Below, piece after piece: positions 26,525 to 34,691 of a stretch of 64,000 nt of DNA. How positions within the stretch are numbered: the first letter of the stretch is position 1; each line of letters begins with the position of its first letter. Source of the stretch: an uncultured Coriobacteriaceae bacterium. Its GTDB lineage: Bacteria; Actinomycetota; Coriobacteriia; Coriobacteriales; Coriobacteriaceae. The position numbers and the translations under genes were made by a program. The DNA lies in assembly GCA_944320725.1 (NCBI GenBank), contig CALUIM010000013.1, forward strand, positions 1 through 64,000. The letters are read 5' to 3'. A model generated the notes under the pieces. The model was not told the origin of the DNA, did not search any database, and saw only the letters and a list, made by a program, of their open reading frames with translations.

Positions 26525-26542
26525 TTTCAAGTATATTTGAAA
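26525..26542. promoter_or_regulatory. palindromic operator candidate 2
   Basis: TTTCAAGTATATTTGAAA has perfect 6-bp arms around a six-base spacer and matches operator 1 in arm sequence and spacing. Both are on the promoter side of the AAA_14 ATPase gene, the second 23 bases before its start codon. Confidence 0.6.
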
Positions 26543-26564
26543 TAGTTTCTACCAAGGAGGCATC

Positions 26565-27803
26565 ATGGGTACAGGTCCACAGCGTGTCAATCGCCAGCAC
26601 TACCTGGACGTCCTCGGCTCTCTTCGCGGGACCGAGCAGGTGAAGGTGCTCCAGGGCATCCGCCGATGTGGTAAGTCAACCATTCTCGCTGCCTTTCGAG
26701 ACCAGCTCCTCGCAGAGGGCGTCGCCCCCCAAAACATCTTCTATCGGCGCTTCGACGAGTTTGACCTTCCGCTCGAGCAGTCGGCAGAGGGACTCATGGC
26801 TGATCTCCAGACTGCACTCGATGAGGCAGACGCCCAATCGACGGTCTACGTCTTTCTCGATGAGATTCAGGAGGTCGACGGCTGGGAGCGCGTCGTCAGG
26901 CGCCTCCACACACGCCCCGGCACGGACGTCTACATCACTGGGTCCAACGCCCACATCCTCTCCTCCGATCTGGCGACGCAGCTTTCCGGCAGGCAGGCCA
27001 CGGTCATGGTGCACCCTCTGTCCTTTGCGGAATACCTCACGTTCTGCAGCGCCTTCGGCGCAGAGGAGCCCGAGGACGCCGCCTTTGCGGACTATCTTCG
27101 CTTTGGCGGCATGCCCAGTCTGTTCTCGCTTCGCGACCGCTCGCTCGAGAGCGTTTCTCGCGAGCTGTCCTCGATCATGGACACCGTCGTGCTCAACGAC
27201 GTGGCACGCCGGCTCAAGCTGCGTGACGTCACCCTCCTCCAGCGACTCATCACCTATCTTTTCTCAACCGCAGGCAATCTCTTCTCAACCAACAAGGTCG
27301 TAGGCGCCCTCGCGAGCGCACGAAGAAAGACCAGCTCGGAGACGGTCGACAACTACATCGACGCGCTCGAGAAAGCCTATGTCATCTCGGAGGCTCCGCA
27401 GACGGGGCTTCAGGGCAAGGAGCTGCTCTCGCCCCTGCGGAAGTTCTATCCCGTTGACCAAGGGCTTAGGAACCTCGTGACGCGCTTCTCGGCGGACAAC
27501 ACCGGCGTTCAGCTGGAGAACGTCGTCCACAACGAGCTCGTTCGACGGGGCTATTCCGTTGAGGTGGGGACGCTCAGGGCGGGCGAGGTCGATTTCGTGG
27601 CGAGAAGGGCCGACGAGACCACATATGTCCAGGTTTGCGAGACGATGGTCGACCCCACCACACGCGAGCGCGAGCTGGGTCCGCTCCGCGCCATCACCGA
27701 CGCGTTCCCCAAGTGTGTAATCACTCTCGACCGATACGGCCTTGGGACCACCAGCGACGGAATCAAGGTGCTAGGAGCAATCGACTGGCTGCTTGGGCGC
27801 TGA
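26565..27803 (+). CDS. AAA_14/DUF4143 family ATPase, 412 aa
   Basis: The Walker A motif is GIRRCGKST (31-39), Walker B is VYVFLDEIQEVDGWE (about 93-107), and TGSNAHILSSDLATQLSGRQ is the conserved sensor region. The C-terminal third (VVHNELVRRGYSVEVG, then VDFVAR) is the DUF4143 domain, which has a PD-(D/E)XK-like core. This family is common and often multicopy in anaerobes; its biochemical role is unknown. AAGGAGG precedes the ATG, and two palindromes precede the gene. A terminator follows. Confidence 0.88.
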   Translation: MGTGPQRVNRQHYLDVLGSLRGTEQVKVLQGIRRCGKSTILAAFRDQLLAEGVAPQNIFYRRFDEFDLPLEQSAEGLMADLQTALDEADAQSTVYVFLDEIQEVDGWERVVRRLHTRPGTDVYITGSNAHILSSDLATQLSGRQATVMVHPLSFAEYLTFCSAFGAEEPEDAAFADYLRFGGMPSLFSLRDRSLESVSRELSSIMDTVVLNDVARRLKLRDVTLLQRLITYLFSTAGNLFSTNKVVGALASARRKTSSETVDNYIDALEKAYVISEAPQTGLQGKELLSPLRKFYPVDQGLRNLVTRFSADNTGVQLENVVHNELVRRGYSVEVGTLRAGEVDFVARRADETTYVQVCETMVDPTTRERELGPLRAITDAFPKCVITLDRYGLGTTSDGIKVLGAIDWLLGR

Positions 27804-27854
27804 CGGTACGAGAAGGGACCGCTTTTCGCTGGCGCTGTTCAGCACCGTATGCAG

Positions 27855-27887
27855 CGAGCCCGCGAGGCGTATGCGCTCGCGGGCTCG
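27855..27887 (+). terminator. terminator between the AAA_14 ATPase and tRNA-Glu
   Basis: CGAGCCCGCGAG and CTCGCGGGCTCG form a perfect 12-bp stem with a nine-base loop, followed by ACAGGTTTT. It can serve the ATPase on + and, by symmetry, the tRNA on -. Confidence 0.65.
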
Positions 27888-27900
27888 ACAGGTTTTGGAA

Positions 27901-27975
27901 TGGTGCCCCCAACGGGACTCGAACCCGTGTTACCGCCTTGAAAGGGCGATGTCCTAACCGCTAGACGATGGGGAC
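27901..27975 (-). tRNA. tRNA-Glu (anticodon TTC)
   Basis: On the minus strand the cloverleaf is complete: acceptor GTCCCCA/TGGGGGC, discriminator A and encoded CCA, D-arm with GGTTAGGA, anticodon loop CTTTCAA (TTC) and T-loop TTCGAGT. It stands at the border between the accessory region and the core genes, a typical integration boundary, although no att repeat was found. Confidence 0.95.
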
Positions 27976-28085
27976 AGCAGGGAAACAGTATAACAGACCG
28001 CTTGCGTTCATCCTAGTGGGATGTTTGCGGTTGTCACGGCCGGCACACGAGAACGCGTAAAAGCGCGTACTCGCGGATGTGGGAG

Positions 28086-28115
28086 CTCCACTACGCGAAA
28101 AATCGCGTAGTGGAG
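28086..28115 (-). terminator. terminator of the slyD/iorA-like operon
   Basis: CTCCACTACGCGA and TCGCGTAGTGGAG form a perfect 13-bp stem with a four-base AAAA loop, 48 bases beyond the stop of the minus-strand iron-sulfur gene. No long T-run follows. Confidence 0.6.
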
Positions 28116-28162
28116 GTTGGTGCGGCGCAGCGAATGGCGTGCTGCGCCGGTTCGGGGCTACG

Positions 28163-28942
28163 TTAGCGGCGCTCCTGCGCGATGCGTATGCGCGCTTCGC
28201 GGCGCTCGGCGGGTGTCATGCGCGCCCGCGGTGTCATGATCACGCGCGTACGGCAGTAGTCGGCGCACAGGTCGCAGCCCGCACATGCCTCAGCGTCGAC
28301 GGTGTAAGCGGGCGGCGCGAACACGAGTGCCGGGCAGCCCGTGAGCTGTTTGCAGCGATGACATCCCTGGCAGCCCAAACGATCGATTTCTACAGGTTCG
28401 GGCGAACGGCCGTGCAAAAGCTGAGCACACGGCGATGCGAAGATGAGCACATGCACGCCGGGAGCCTCAAGCAGGCCGTGAATAAACTCGGTGGAAGCAA
28501 GCGTATCAAAGGGGTCGAGTACCGTTGCACTGCGAACACTCAAGCGCTCGGCACAGCCTTTGAGCTGCTCAATCGCAGCGCTATCGAGAAAGCGCGCGCT
28601 CGAAGCAAGTACGCAGAGCAGCACGCATGCTCCCTCTTGAGAGAGCTGCGAAAACGTATCCGGTGCGTCTGCAGCAAGCAGGTCTTCTGCCGGAATAAAG
28701 TGCGCGCACACCTTTGCGGCCGGCGCGGTGCCGTCGGGCACGGCTTGCCGATAGCGGGGCAGGATCGCCTGCTCGCCGCCGGGGCAGGTGGTGGCTGCGG
28801 GATGCATGGCACCCACAATACGGCAACCGGCGTTGCCGCAGAACACGCGTCCCCGTCCGCGACCAACGGCGTCTTTCACCACAACATATGCGGCGCGATG
28901 GGGGCATCCGGGGCAGGAGATGCCAGGCTCGGCGTTACGCAT
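28163..28942 (-). CDS. IorA-like iron-sulfur protein, 259 aa
   Basis: The N-terminus (GISCPGCPHRAAYVVVKDAV and VFCGNAGCRIVGAMHP) matches the second half of the alpha subunit of indolepyruvate ferredoxin oxidoreductase, around its TPP site. The C-terminus has a ferredoxin-like cluster motif (CAGCDLCADYC). Full IorA has about 600 residues; the front pyruvate-oxidoreductase domains are absent, and no IorB gene is adjacent. It may be a free-standing derivative. GAGG precedes the ATG at 28942, which overlaps the SlyD-like stop by eight bases. Confidence 0.7.
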   Translation of the reverse strand: MRNAEPGISCPGCPHRAAYVVVKDAVGRGRGRVFCGNAGCRIVGAMHPAATTCPGGEQAILPRYRQAVPDGTAPAAKVCAHFIPAEDLLAADAPDTFSQLSQEGACVLLCVLASSARFLDSAAIEQLKGCAERLSVRSATVLDPFDTLASTEFIHGLLEAPGVHVLIFASPCAQLLHGRSPEPVEIDRLGCQGCHRCKQLTGCPALVFAPPAYTVDAEACAGCDLCADYCRTRVIMTPRARMTPAERREARIRIAQERR

Positions 28943-29396
28943 GCGTATCCTCATCTTTCTCGAGCGGCTCGCGCGCGATGAGCTCGAGGTCGAACGTGAG
29001 CGTGTGGCCCGACATGGGATGATTGAAGTCGAAGACGGTATCGCCATCGTCTTGGATGCGCACGACGCGTGCCAGCTGCTGGTAGCCCTCGCCGTTCATG
29101 AGGTAGATCATCTGGCCCGCGACGAGCTCGTCGTAGTTGGGAATCTGCATGGTGGGCATGGAGTAGAGCAGCGCGGGATTGCGCTCGCCGTAGGCCTCTT
29201 TGGGCTCGATGCGCACGCGCTTCTTCTCGCCCGGCTCCATGCCGAGCACGGCGCGCTCGAATCCGGGCACCACCTCATGGTTGCCCTCGATATAGGTGAG
29301 CGGGGTTCTTCCCTCGGTGGTATCGAACACCTCGCCGTCTTCGAAGCTGCCGGTGTAGTGTACGGTCACTTTATGTTTGAGCGAGAAGTCTGCCAC
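28935..29396 (-). CDS. slyD: FKBP-type peptidyl-prolyl isomerase (SlyD-like), 153 aa
   Basis: KVTVHYTGSFEDGEVFDTTE and PGFERAVLGMEPGEKKRV are the FKBP core, interrupted by the insert-in-flap domain (EAYGERNPALLYS to YLMNGEGYQQL) that defines SlyD. The long histidine/cysteine-rich metal tail of E. coli SlyD is missing. It acts as a cytoplasmic folding helper. AGGAGGGTC precedes the ATG. The stop overlaps the IorA-like gene, so the two share a transcript. Confidence 0.88.
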   Translation of the reverse strand: MADFSLKHKVTVHYTGSFEDGEVFDTTEGRTPLTYIEGNHEVVPGFERAVLGMEPGEKKRVRIEPKEAYGERNPALLYSMPTMQIPNYDELVAGQMIYLMNGEGYQQLARVVRIQDDGDTVFDFNHPMSGHTLTFDLELIAREPLEKDEDTHA

Positions 29397-29547
29397 GGAC
29401 CCTCCTATGTGTGCGGCATGGCTGCTCGGCCCTGCCTTGCATACGGTATCGAGTGCCTACTATAGCGCAACCGCAGAGCGGGGTGTTGGATGGGCACGTT
29501 GTCCGAGCAGCTGTGAGGGCGATTGCAGGGCGGCCGAGGCGCAGCGA

Positions 29548-30621
29548 TTAAAAGCCGTTCCGATCGGCAAAGGACTCCGAGGCATACGAAACGCCCTCGA
29601 CCGACTCTGCCCAGACAACAAAATCGGGTGTGTCGGCGATGATGCCGTCCGCCTCCCACACCGCCTGATGCGAGGTGCTCCAGCTGGCCTGTGGAGCGGG
29701 GCGCGCGGGAAGGTAGGGCGTGAGGTAGGTGGGGTTGAGCAGAAAGAACGCGCCGCCGTCGCAGCGGTTCGCAAAATCGCGCAAGGCGCGCCGCGCTGCG
29801 CGTCGCTTCCCGAGCTTGTAGAGCAACAGGGTGCGGCCCAAGAGGTACCAGGGGGAGTCGTCGATGGGCTCGTGCGGGGTCATCCATGCAGGCTGGACAT
29901 CTGCCGTGCGCTCGCGCTCGCCAACCTCGTGGGCAAAGGCGAAAAAGCCCTCTTCGTCCTCAAGGCGCGCCAGTGCCAAGAGCACCGTTCCCTCGGCGCG
30001 GTTGGGATAGCCTTCGGCGCGCATAGCGACGCGTGCGTACTGCATGGCGGCGCGGTAGCGCGCGCTTGCCAGGCTCAGCTGCGAGATAGCCTCGACAGTG
30101 TGAAGCCAACCGATGATCACGGGGTCGGTGGCGGTGAGCTCGGCGGCATCGCGTCCGCCGGCGAGCGCCTCGGGCGTGAAGAGGTGCTCCGCCTCGGGGT
30201 CAAACCCGCTTGTGCCACCTTCGAGAAAGCTCCGCGTATGGCCCTCGAGCACCAGCAGGTCATGCAGGCAGGCATCGAGGCTCACCTCGGCGAGGAGGAT
30301 CGAGAGCAGTTGGGCATCAACGCAGAGCCGATCCGTCTCGGCGATCTTGTGCGCCGCGAGTCGGGTCTCGGCGAAGAGCTGGGCACGTTTGCGATCGAAC
30401 TCCTCGTCGGGAAGCTCTTCCATGCTGGCAAGGGTGCGGTGCAGGTGCCGATGAATCTCGGCATAGGCGATGAGCGCCCGCGCGTGCTCGCTCGTTGCGT
30501 ACTTCTCCGGGCGCGCTGCGATGTCCTCGTGTACGAGCTCGTGTGCCGCCGGCGTAAGGTCGGGGTGTGAGGAGAGATATTCGCGCTCGAGGTAGAGGGG
30601 GATGTAGACGCTGGGATCCAT
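29548..30621 (-). CDS. hypothetical helical-repeat (TPR-like) protein, 357 aa
   Basis: Repeated helix pairs such as ASARYRAAMQYARVAMRAEG and SPWYLLGRTLLLYKLGKRRA suggest TPR-type repeats; no catalytic motif or signal peptide is seen. It has the same length and layout as the next gene upstream and looks like a diverged tandem duplicate. The ATG lies five bases after the upstream stop. The function is unknown. Confidence 0.75.
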   Translation of the reverse strand: MDPSVYIPLYLEREYLSSHPDLTPAAHELVHEDIAARPEKYATSEHARALIAYAEIHRHLHRTLASMEELPDEEFDRKRAQLFAETRLAAHKIAETDRLCVDAQLLSILLAEVSLDACLHDLLVLEGHTRSFLEGGTSGFDPEAEHLFTPEALAGGRDAAELTATDPVIIGWLHTVEAISQLSLASARYRAAMQYARVAMRAEGYPNRAEGTVLLALARLEDEEGFFAFAHEVGERERTADVQPAWMTPHEPIDDSPWYLLGRTLLLYKLGKRRAARRALRDFANRCDGGAFFLLNPTYLTPYLPARPAPQASWSTSHQAVWEADGIIADTPDFVVWAESVEGVSYASESFADRNGF

Positions 30622-30626
30622 GGGGC

Positions 30627-31709
30627 TTACGCGTCGCTTCCCGCATGCGGCGGATGGAGTACGTGGGCGCTGGCGTTGGGTGCGCCGTCGAGCTCGCGTT
30701 GCACGAGCTCATGCGTGGCAATCCATGTGGATAGGCACGCGTTTGACGGGCTGCCGAGGCCTTCTTGCAAAAGCGGTGTCGCCTCGCTCAGCGCGAGGAT
30801 GAGCTCATCGATGCTGCCCGGCTCGACGTTCACGCGGCAGAACACGCCATCGGGGAACTCGGCTTGGTAGTAGAGCGCCTCGGCGGAGTGCGGGTAGGCG
30901 CGCATGAGCTGCTTGAGCACACGGGTGGCACCCGCCATATCGAAGTCGTGGTATGCACAGGCGAGCTGTGCGATGAGCGTCCAGGCGTCGGGCGATTTCT
31001 CGGCAAGGTGGTGCCGGCGGCCCAGGATAAGCGGCGAGGCGTAAGCGGTGCCGTAGCGCTTATAGAACTGGTCAAGCTCGGCGCGCGGATACTCCAGCTT
31101 CGCCATGGCGAGCATGGCGGTATGTCGAACGTCGGCTGGATCGGCGGGGGCGTAGGCAAGGCTTTCTTCGGCCACAGCAAGCGCAAGGCGGTACTGCCCG
31201 GCAATGAGCGCGCGCGAGGCGATGGCGGCGAGCCAGCGGAGATAGGGGCGCCGGCCCAGGTCGCCCGCGAACTCACGGTCGTAGGGGGTCGATGTCTCGG
31301 ATGTCACCCGGGCGAGATCCGCCTCGACGTCTGCGCGGTGGTCGAGCAGGTACGAGACGTAGGCGTCGTTGCTTTCGGCCTCCAGTGCGGCGAGCATGCG
31401 CTTGGCATCCCAGTTGGCGGGATCGAGCTCGCAGGCCTCGCGCAGCTGCGCCTCGGCCTTGGCGGCCTCGGCATCGGCTGCGGAATCATCCATGATGAAG
31501 GGGACGCGGTAGTCAACGATCTCGGTTGCCATGGCGACCAGATGGAACGACCGGTCGCGGTCGTGCACGATGAGGCGCGCGGGATCGGCATGGAAGTCTT
31601 CCATGCAGCGCTCGATAAACGCGGCGTTCTCAAGCGGGTAGATGCGCTCGCGACGCATCGCGCCGAGGACGAGGCGCAGACAGTCCTCCTGGATAGGATC
31701 AAATGCCAT
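30627..31709 (-). CDS. hypothetical helical-repeat (TPR-like) protein, 360 aa
   Basis: The protein starts MAFDPIQEDCLRLVLGAMRR and has TPR-like helix pairs in its middle (AAKAEAQLREACELDPANWD, then RLALAVAEESLAYAPADPAD). I chose the ATG at 31709 because AAGGAGG lies just upstream; an upstream extension has no such site. It and the following gene form a two-gene operon of apparent paralogues. No enzyme motif is visible. Confidence 0.77.
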   Translation of the reverse strand: MAFDPIQEDCLRLVLGAMRRERIYPLENAAFIERCMEDFHADPARLIVHDRDRSFHLVAMATEIVDYRVPFIMDDSAADAEAAKAEAQLREACELDPANWDAKRMLAALEAESNDAYVSYLLDHRADVEADLARVTSETSTPYDREFAGDLGRRPYLRWLAAIASRALIAGQYRLALAVAEESLAYAPADPADVRHTAMLAMAKLEYPRAELDQFYKRYGTAYASPLILGRRHHLAEKSPDAWTLIAQLACAYHDFDMAGATRVLKQLMRAYPHSAEALYYQAEFPDGVFCRVNVEPGSIDELILALSEATPLLQEGLGSPSNACLSTWIATHELVQRELDGAPNASAHVLHPPHAGSDA

Positions 31710-31794
31710 GGCCCCTCCTTCCGGCATCGGGTCCTGCTTGCCTTGCGATGGGCAGATAGTATCACAAGAGCATACCCCGTGCGGGCGCTGTATA

Positions 31795-32199
31795 TCACGA
31801 GATGAGCGCGGGGGCATCCGTCTCATCTTCGACGACATCGATCACCACGCCGTGGGGCAGGCACACGATCTCTTCGCCCGCCTGCGCTATGGGGTCATGA
31901 TCCACGCAGATTTGGTTCGAGCAGGTGGCCGAGATCACATCGACGGTGCCATCTGCGATGCGTACGACGTTTTGGCCCGCTTCGCCGTTGGCGTCTATGG
32001 TGGTGACGGTGTATTCAACATCGGACGAGAGCTCATCGACACGGTAAAAGCCATCGCGCGACTGGCACACCACTTTGAGCGGTTGCTCGGCGGGCTCTGT
32101 CGTCCCGGTACCGTGCTGGATGAAAAACCAGGCACCGCCGGCGATAAGTGCGGCAAGGCCGCATATGATAAGCAGGCGATCTCCCGGCTTAAGTGCCAC
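31795..32199 (-). CDS. NusG domain II-like membrane-anchored protein, 134 aa
   Basis: A membrane helix spans residues 8-27, followed by an extracytoplasmic domain with VRIADGTVDVISATCSNQIC and EEIVCLPHGVVIDV, the pattern of the NusG_II (DUF1312) family. Such proteins are common near electron-transport or heptaprenyl genes in Gram-positives, but their role is unknown. The start is GTG with GGGGAGG upstream. Confidence 0.75.
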   Translation of the reverse strand: MALKPGDRLLIICGLAALIAGGAWFFIQHGTGTTEPAEQPLKVVCQSRDGFYRVDELSSDVEYTVTTIDANGEAGQNVVRIADGTVDVISATCSNQICVDHDPIAQAGEEIVCLPHGVVIDVVEDETDAPALIS

Positions 32200-32470
32200 G
32201 CGTGCCTCCCCGTGTCTGTCGCTTCGTACGTCGTGTTGCGGCACCGCGTTTTTGGCGGCGCCGTTTCCTATCATAGCGCGTCGCGGATATTTGCAGCGGC
32301 TGTATAGGGTGCATGCCTGCGCGGTAGAATAGGGCTGGCCCGCATGGTTTCTCGGCGGCGCCATCGGTGCAGGCCTGTCTTGCACGCGCACTGTTCCCCG
32401 TGGGACCTAACGGGGCCGGAAGGCGGCTCCGTGAGATAGCAAGCCAAAGAGCTTGCGTTTGGAGGCACAT
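32200..32470 (+). promoter_or_regulatory. 271-base leader of the alcohol dehydrogenase gene with several hairpins
   Basis: The divergent promoter region contains GTGCA...TGCAC near 32375, CCCCGT...ACGGGG near 32400 and GCAAGC...GCTTGC near 32445, the last just before the GGAGG site. The series resembles a structured 5' leader, but it matches no riboswitch class I can name. Confidence 0.4.
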
Positions 32471-33685
32471 ATGGGACGTTTTACCAATCCGCGTGACCTG
32501 TACTTCGGTGAGGGCGCCCGTCACGAGGTGAAAAACCTCAAGGGTTCTCGCGCCATGATCGTCACCGGCGGCGGCTCCATGCGCCGCGGCGGCTTTTTGC
32601 AGGATGTCGAGGCCGATCTCAAAGAGGCGGGCTTCGAGGTCGAGATCTTCGAGGGCGTCGAGTCCGATCCTTCCGTCGATACCGTGATGCGCGGCGCGAA
32701 GGCGATGGAGGAGTTCCAGCCCGACTGGATCATCGGCATCGGCGGCGGCAGCCCTATCGACGCTGCCAAGGCGATGTGGCTCTTCTACGAGTATCCGGAG
32801 GAGACCTTCGAGGAGGCCATCGTGCCCTTCAGCTTCCCCGAGCTCCGCACCAAGGCCAAGTTCTGCGCCATCGCCTCGACCTCCGGTACGGCCACCGAGG
32901 TCACGGCATTCTCCGTCATCACCGACTATGAGAAGGGCATCAAGTACCCGCTCGCCGACTTCAACATCACGCCCGATGTTGCCATCGTCGACCCCGAGCT
33001 CACCTACACCATGCCCAAGAAGCTTTGCGCGCACACCGGTATGGACGCGCTGACCCACGCCATCGAGGCCTATGTCTCCACGGCGGGCTCCATGTTCACC
33101 GACGCCAACGCGCTGCATGCCATTCGCGAGATCGTCGAGTGGCTGCCCAAGAGCTATGCCGGCGACCATGAGGCGCGCCAGCATATGCACGAGGCGCAGT
33201 GCATCGCCGGTATCGCGTTCTCGAGCGGCCTTCTGGGCATCGTGCACTCCATGGCGCACAAGACCGGCGCCGCCTTCACCGGCGACCATATCATCCACGG
33301 TTGCGCCAACGCCATGTATCTCGGCAAGGTCATCCAGTTCAATTCCCGTGACGAGCGCGCCAAGAGCCGTTACGCCTACATCGCCAAGGAGGTCCTGCAC
33401 CTCGATGGCGAGACCGAGGATGAGCTCGTGGCGTCGCTGGTCCAGTGCATCCGCGACCTGAACGACAAGCTCGATATCCCGCAGGGCATCAAGAACTACG
33501 GCGCCGGCGGCGTGAAGGCCGACGAGTCGATCATCGACTACGCCGAGTTCGAGGAGAAGAAGAGCCGCGTGGCGGTCGACGCTATCGGCGACGCCTGCAC
33601 CGGCTCCAACCCGCGTCAGCCCACGCCTGAGGAGATGGAGAAGCTCCTCGAGTGCGTCTACAACGACGTGGACGTGGACTTCTAA
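32471..33685 (+). CDS. iron-containing alcohol dehydrogenase, 404 aa
   Basis: The start GRFTNPRDLYFGEGARHEV and the cofactor site GGGSPIDAAKAMWLF identify the group III iron alcohol dehydrogenases. The metal-binding region CAHTGMDALTHAIEAYVST, with later VHSMAHKTGAAF and HIIHGCANA, supplies the Asp/His ligands. It probably reduces aldehydes to alcohols with NAD(P)H in fermentation. GGAGG lies six bases before the ATG. A long-loop terminator follows. Confidence 0.9.
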   Translation: MGRFTNPRDLYFGEGARHEVKNLKGSRAMIVTGGGSMRRGGFLQDVEADLKEAGFEVEIFEGVESDPSVDTVMRGAKAMEEFQPDWIIGIGGGSPIDAAKAMWLFYEYPEETFEEAIVPFSFPELRTKAKFCAIASTSGTATEVTAFSVITDYEKGIKYPLADFNITPDVAIVDPELTYTMPKKLCAHTGMDALTHAIEAYVSTAGSMFTDANALHAIREIVEWLPKSYAGDHEARQHMHEAQCIAGIAFSSGLLGIVHSMAHKTGAAFTGDHIIHGCANAMYLGKVIQFNSRDERAKSRYAYIAKEVLHLDGETEDELVASLVQCIRDLNDKLDIPQGIKNYGAGGVKADESIIDYAEFEEKKSRVAVDAIGDACTGSNPRQPTPEEMEKLLECVYNDVDVDF

Positions 33686-33705
33686 GCAAGGTTTCGACTC
33701 CCACA

Positions 33706-33795
33706 GAGAGGCCCCGGAGGGTTCCCTTCGAAACGTCCTCGCCGCTTCGCGACTGCGGATTGTTTCTCAGGGATGCCCTCCGGGGCCTCTTTTGC
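33706..33795 (+). terminator. long-loop inverted repeat, probable terminator
   Basis: GAGGCCCCGGAGGG is repeated as CCCTCCGGGGCCTC about 60 bases later, giving a perfect 14-bp stem followed by TTTTGC. The intervening bases can form a further hairpin. Confidence 0.6.
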
Positions 33796-33877
33796 ATCTC
33801 GCGCTCATCCCGCGCCGCATTGCCTGCAGAAACGATCTTCTGGATCGTTTTACGCTTCGCCCATGTTTCGTACAGCG

Positions 33878-33951
33878 CTTGATTTCTTTGCCTGCCGTTG
33901 ATTTCTTTGATTTCCGTTGACTTTTTTGCCTCTGGTTAATTTCTTGTGCCG
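33878..33951. repeat. four tandem degenerate 19-bp repeats
   Basis: Units start at 33878, 33897, 33916 and 33935 and follow the pattern GTTGATTTCTTTGCCTSCC. The last is incomplete. The T-rich top strand could act in termination or be a slippage product. Confidence 0.6.
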
Positions 33952-34172
33952 ACGCGCGCCGTCGCGTCCTAAGTAAAGGTGCGCAGAGTGCATCTATTCG
34001 GGATATGCAGTTTTGAGGCGAAAATCTACAGGAATATACAGCCTGTTTCGAGACGCATTCGTAGCGTCCCTCGTGCTGTGGTCACGAGGCGGGACATATG
34101 GGTTAAAAGGGACGTTTGGCAAGACGCGAGAGGACGCATAGCTCCGGCGTAAGGCCCAAAAACGGGTACGGA

Positions 34173-34209
34173 AGACGCATTGAGATACATTATGTATCTC
34201 AATGCGTCT
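34173..34209. repeat. perfect palindrome, 18-bp arms, 1-base centre
   Basis: AGACGCATTGAGATACAT is followed by one T and then its exact complement. The right arm is flanked by a further TCTCAAT, so TCTCAATGCG/TCTCAATACG occur in tandem. It could be a dimer operator or a recombinase site; as RNA the hairpin would have almost no loop. Confidence 0.7.
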
Positions 34210-34318
34210 CAATACGGCGGCGGAGGAATTGCATACGTTTGCGAACCACCCATACGTCTCGAGAAATGACCACGAGCATAGCAACCCTACGAATAGGGGG
34301 CCGGAGGCACGCCGAAAG

Positions 34319-34400
34319 CACGGCGGAAGGGCAGCGGGGCGACCGCCCGGGGGCCGGATGCACGGCGGAAGGGCGGCGGGGGCGACCGTCCGGGGGCCAG
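34319..34400. repeat. two GC-rich direct repeats of about 41 bp
   Basis: The unit begins GCACGGCGGAAGGGC and ends CCGGGGGCC; two copies lie head to tail with a few substitutions and one inserted G. Confidence 0.6.
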
Positions 34401-34571
34401 CGAGGTGCGTGGAGGGACCGCGCCGGATGGCCACAGCGGGGCGCGATGCTCAATGCGAGGGGTGTCGCGGGGGCCACATGCATGTTGACGCGGTGATTCT
34501 TATCGTCAGTTGTATTACATCTTCGTAAATGTGCAGGCAATCGTGTACGGGCATGCTATTCTTTCGAACTG

Positions 34572-34589
34572 CTACATAATCTTGTAGCG
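34572..34589. promoter_or_regulatory. operator-like palindrome upstream of argC
   Basis: GCTACATAATCTTGTAGC has 6-bp arms around a six-base AT-rich centre, about 100 bases before argC. It could bind an arginine-responsive repressor, but it is not a textbook ARG box. Confidence 0.4.
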
Positions 34590-34691
34590 TACATATGCAA
34601 ACACGTATGGGCATACACGATGCACCGAGCGATACTCCAGCTCGACGCACATAAGCGCAGGCAAGAAACGGCGCGAGGGGAAGTGGTCGCT

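Larger units (their letters stand above)
33800..34691. other. long non-coding stretch, about 890 bases, before the arginine operon
   Basis: No credible gene lies here. It contains four degenerate 19-bp repeats (33878-33951), a hairpin near 34069-34089, a perfect 37-bp palindrome (34173-34209), two 41-bp GC-rich direct repeats (34319-34400) and the AT-rich control region of argC. Reading frames on both strands are Arg/Gly/Pro-rich and lack ribosome binding sites. Confidence 0.6.

Noticed and set aside
28079-28981. A 300-codon + frame opposite the IorA-like gene
   Set aside because: It is a GC-rich shadow of the iron-sulfur gene, with no ribosome binding site and no protein-like blocks.
32395-32440. 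Possible SRP RNA core (GGCCGGAAGGCGGC) before the alcohol dehydrogenase
   Set aside because: The opposite strand of the SRP loop (AGCAG) and the flanking conserved pairs are missing.
33994-34528. Reading frames of about 110-146 codons on both strands before argC
   Set aside because: They run through GC-rich repeats and a palindrome, lack ribosome binding sites and are Arg/Pro/Gly-rich.
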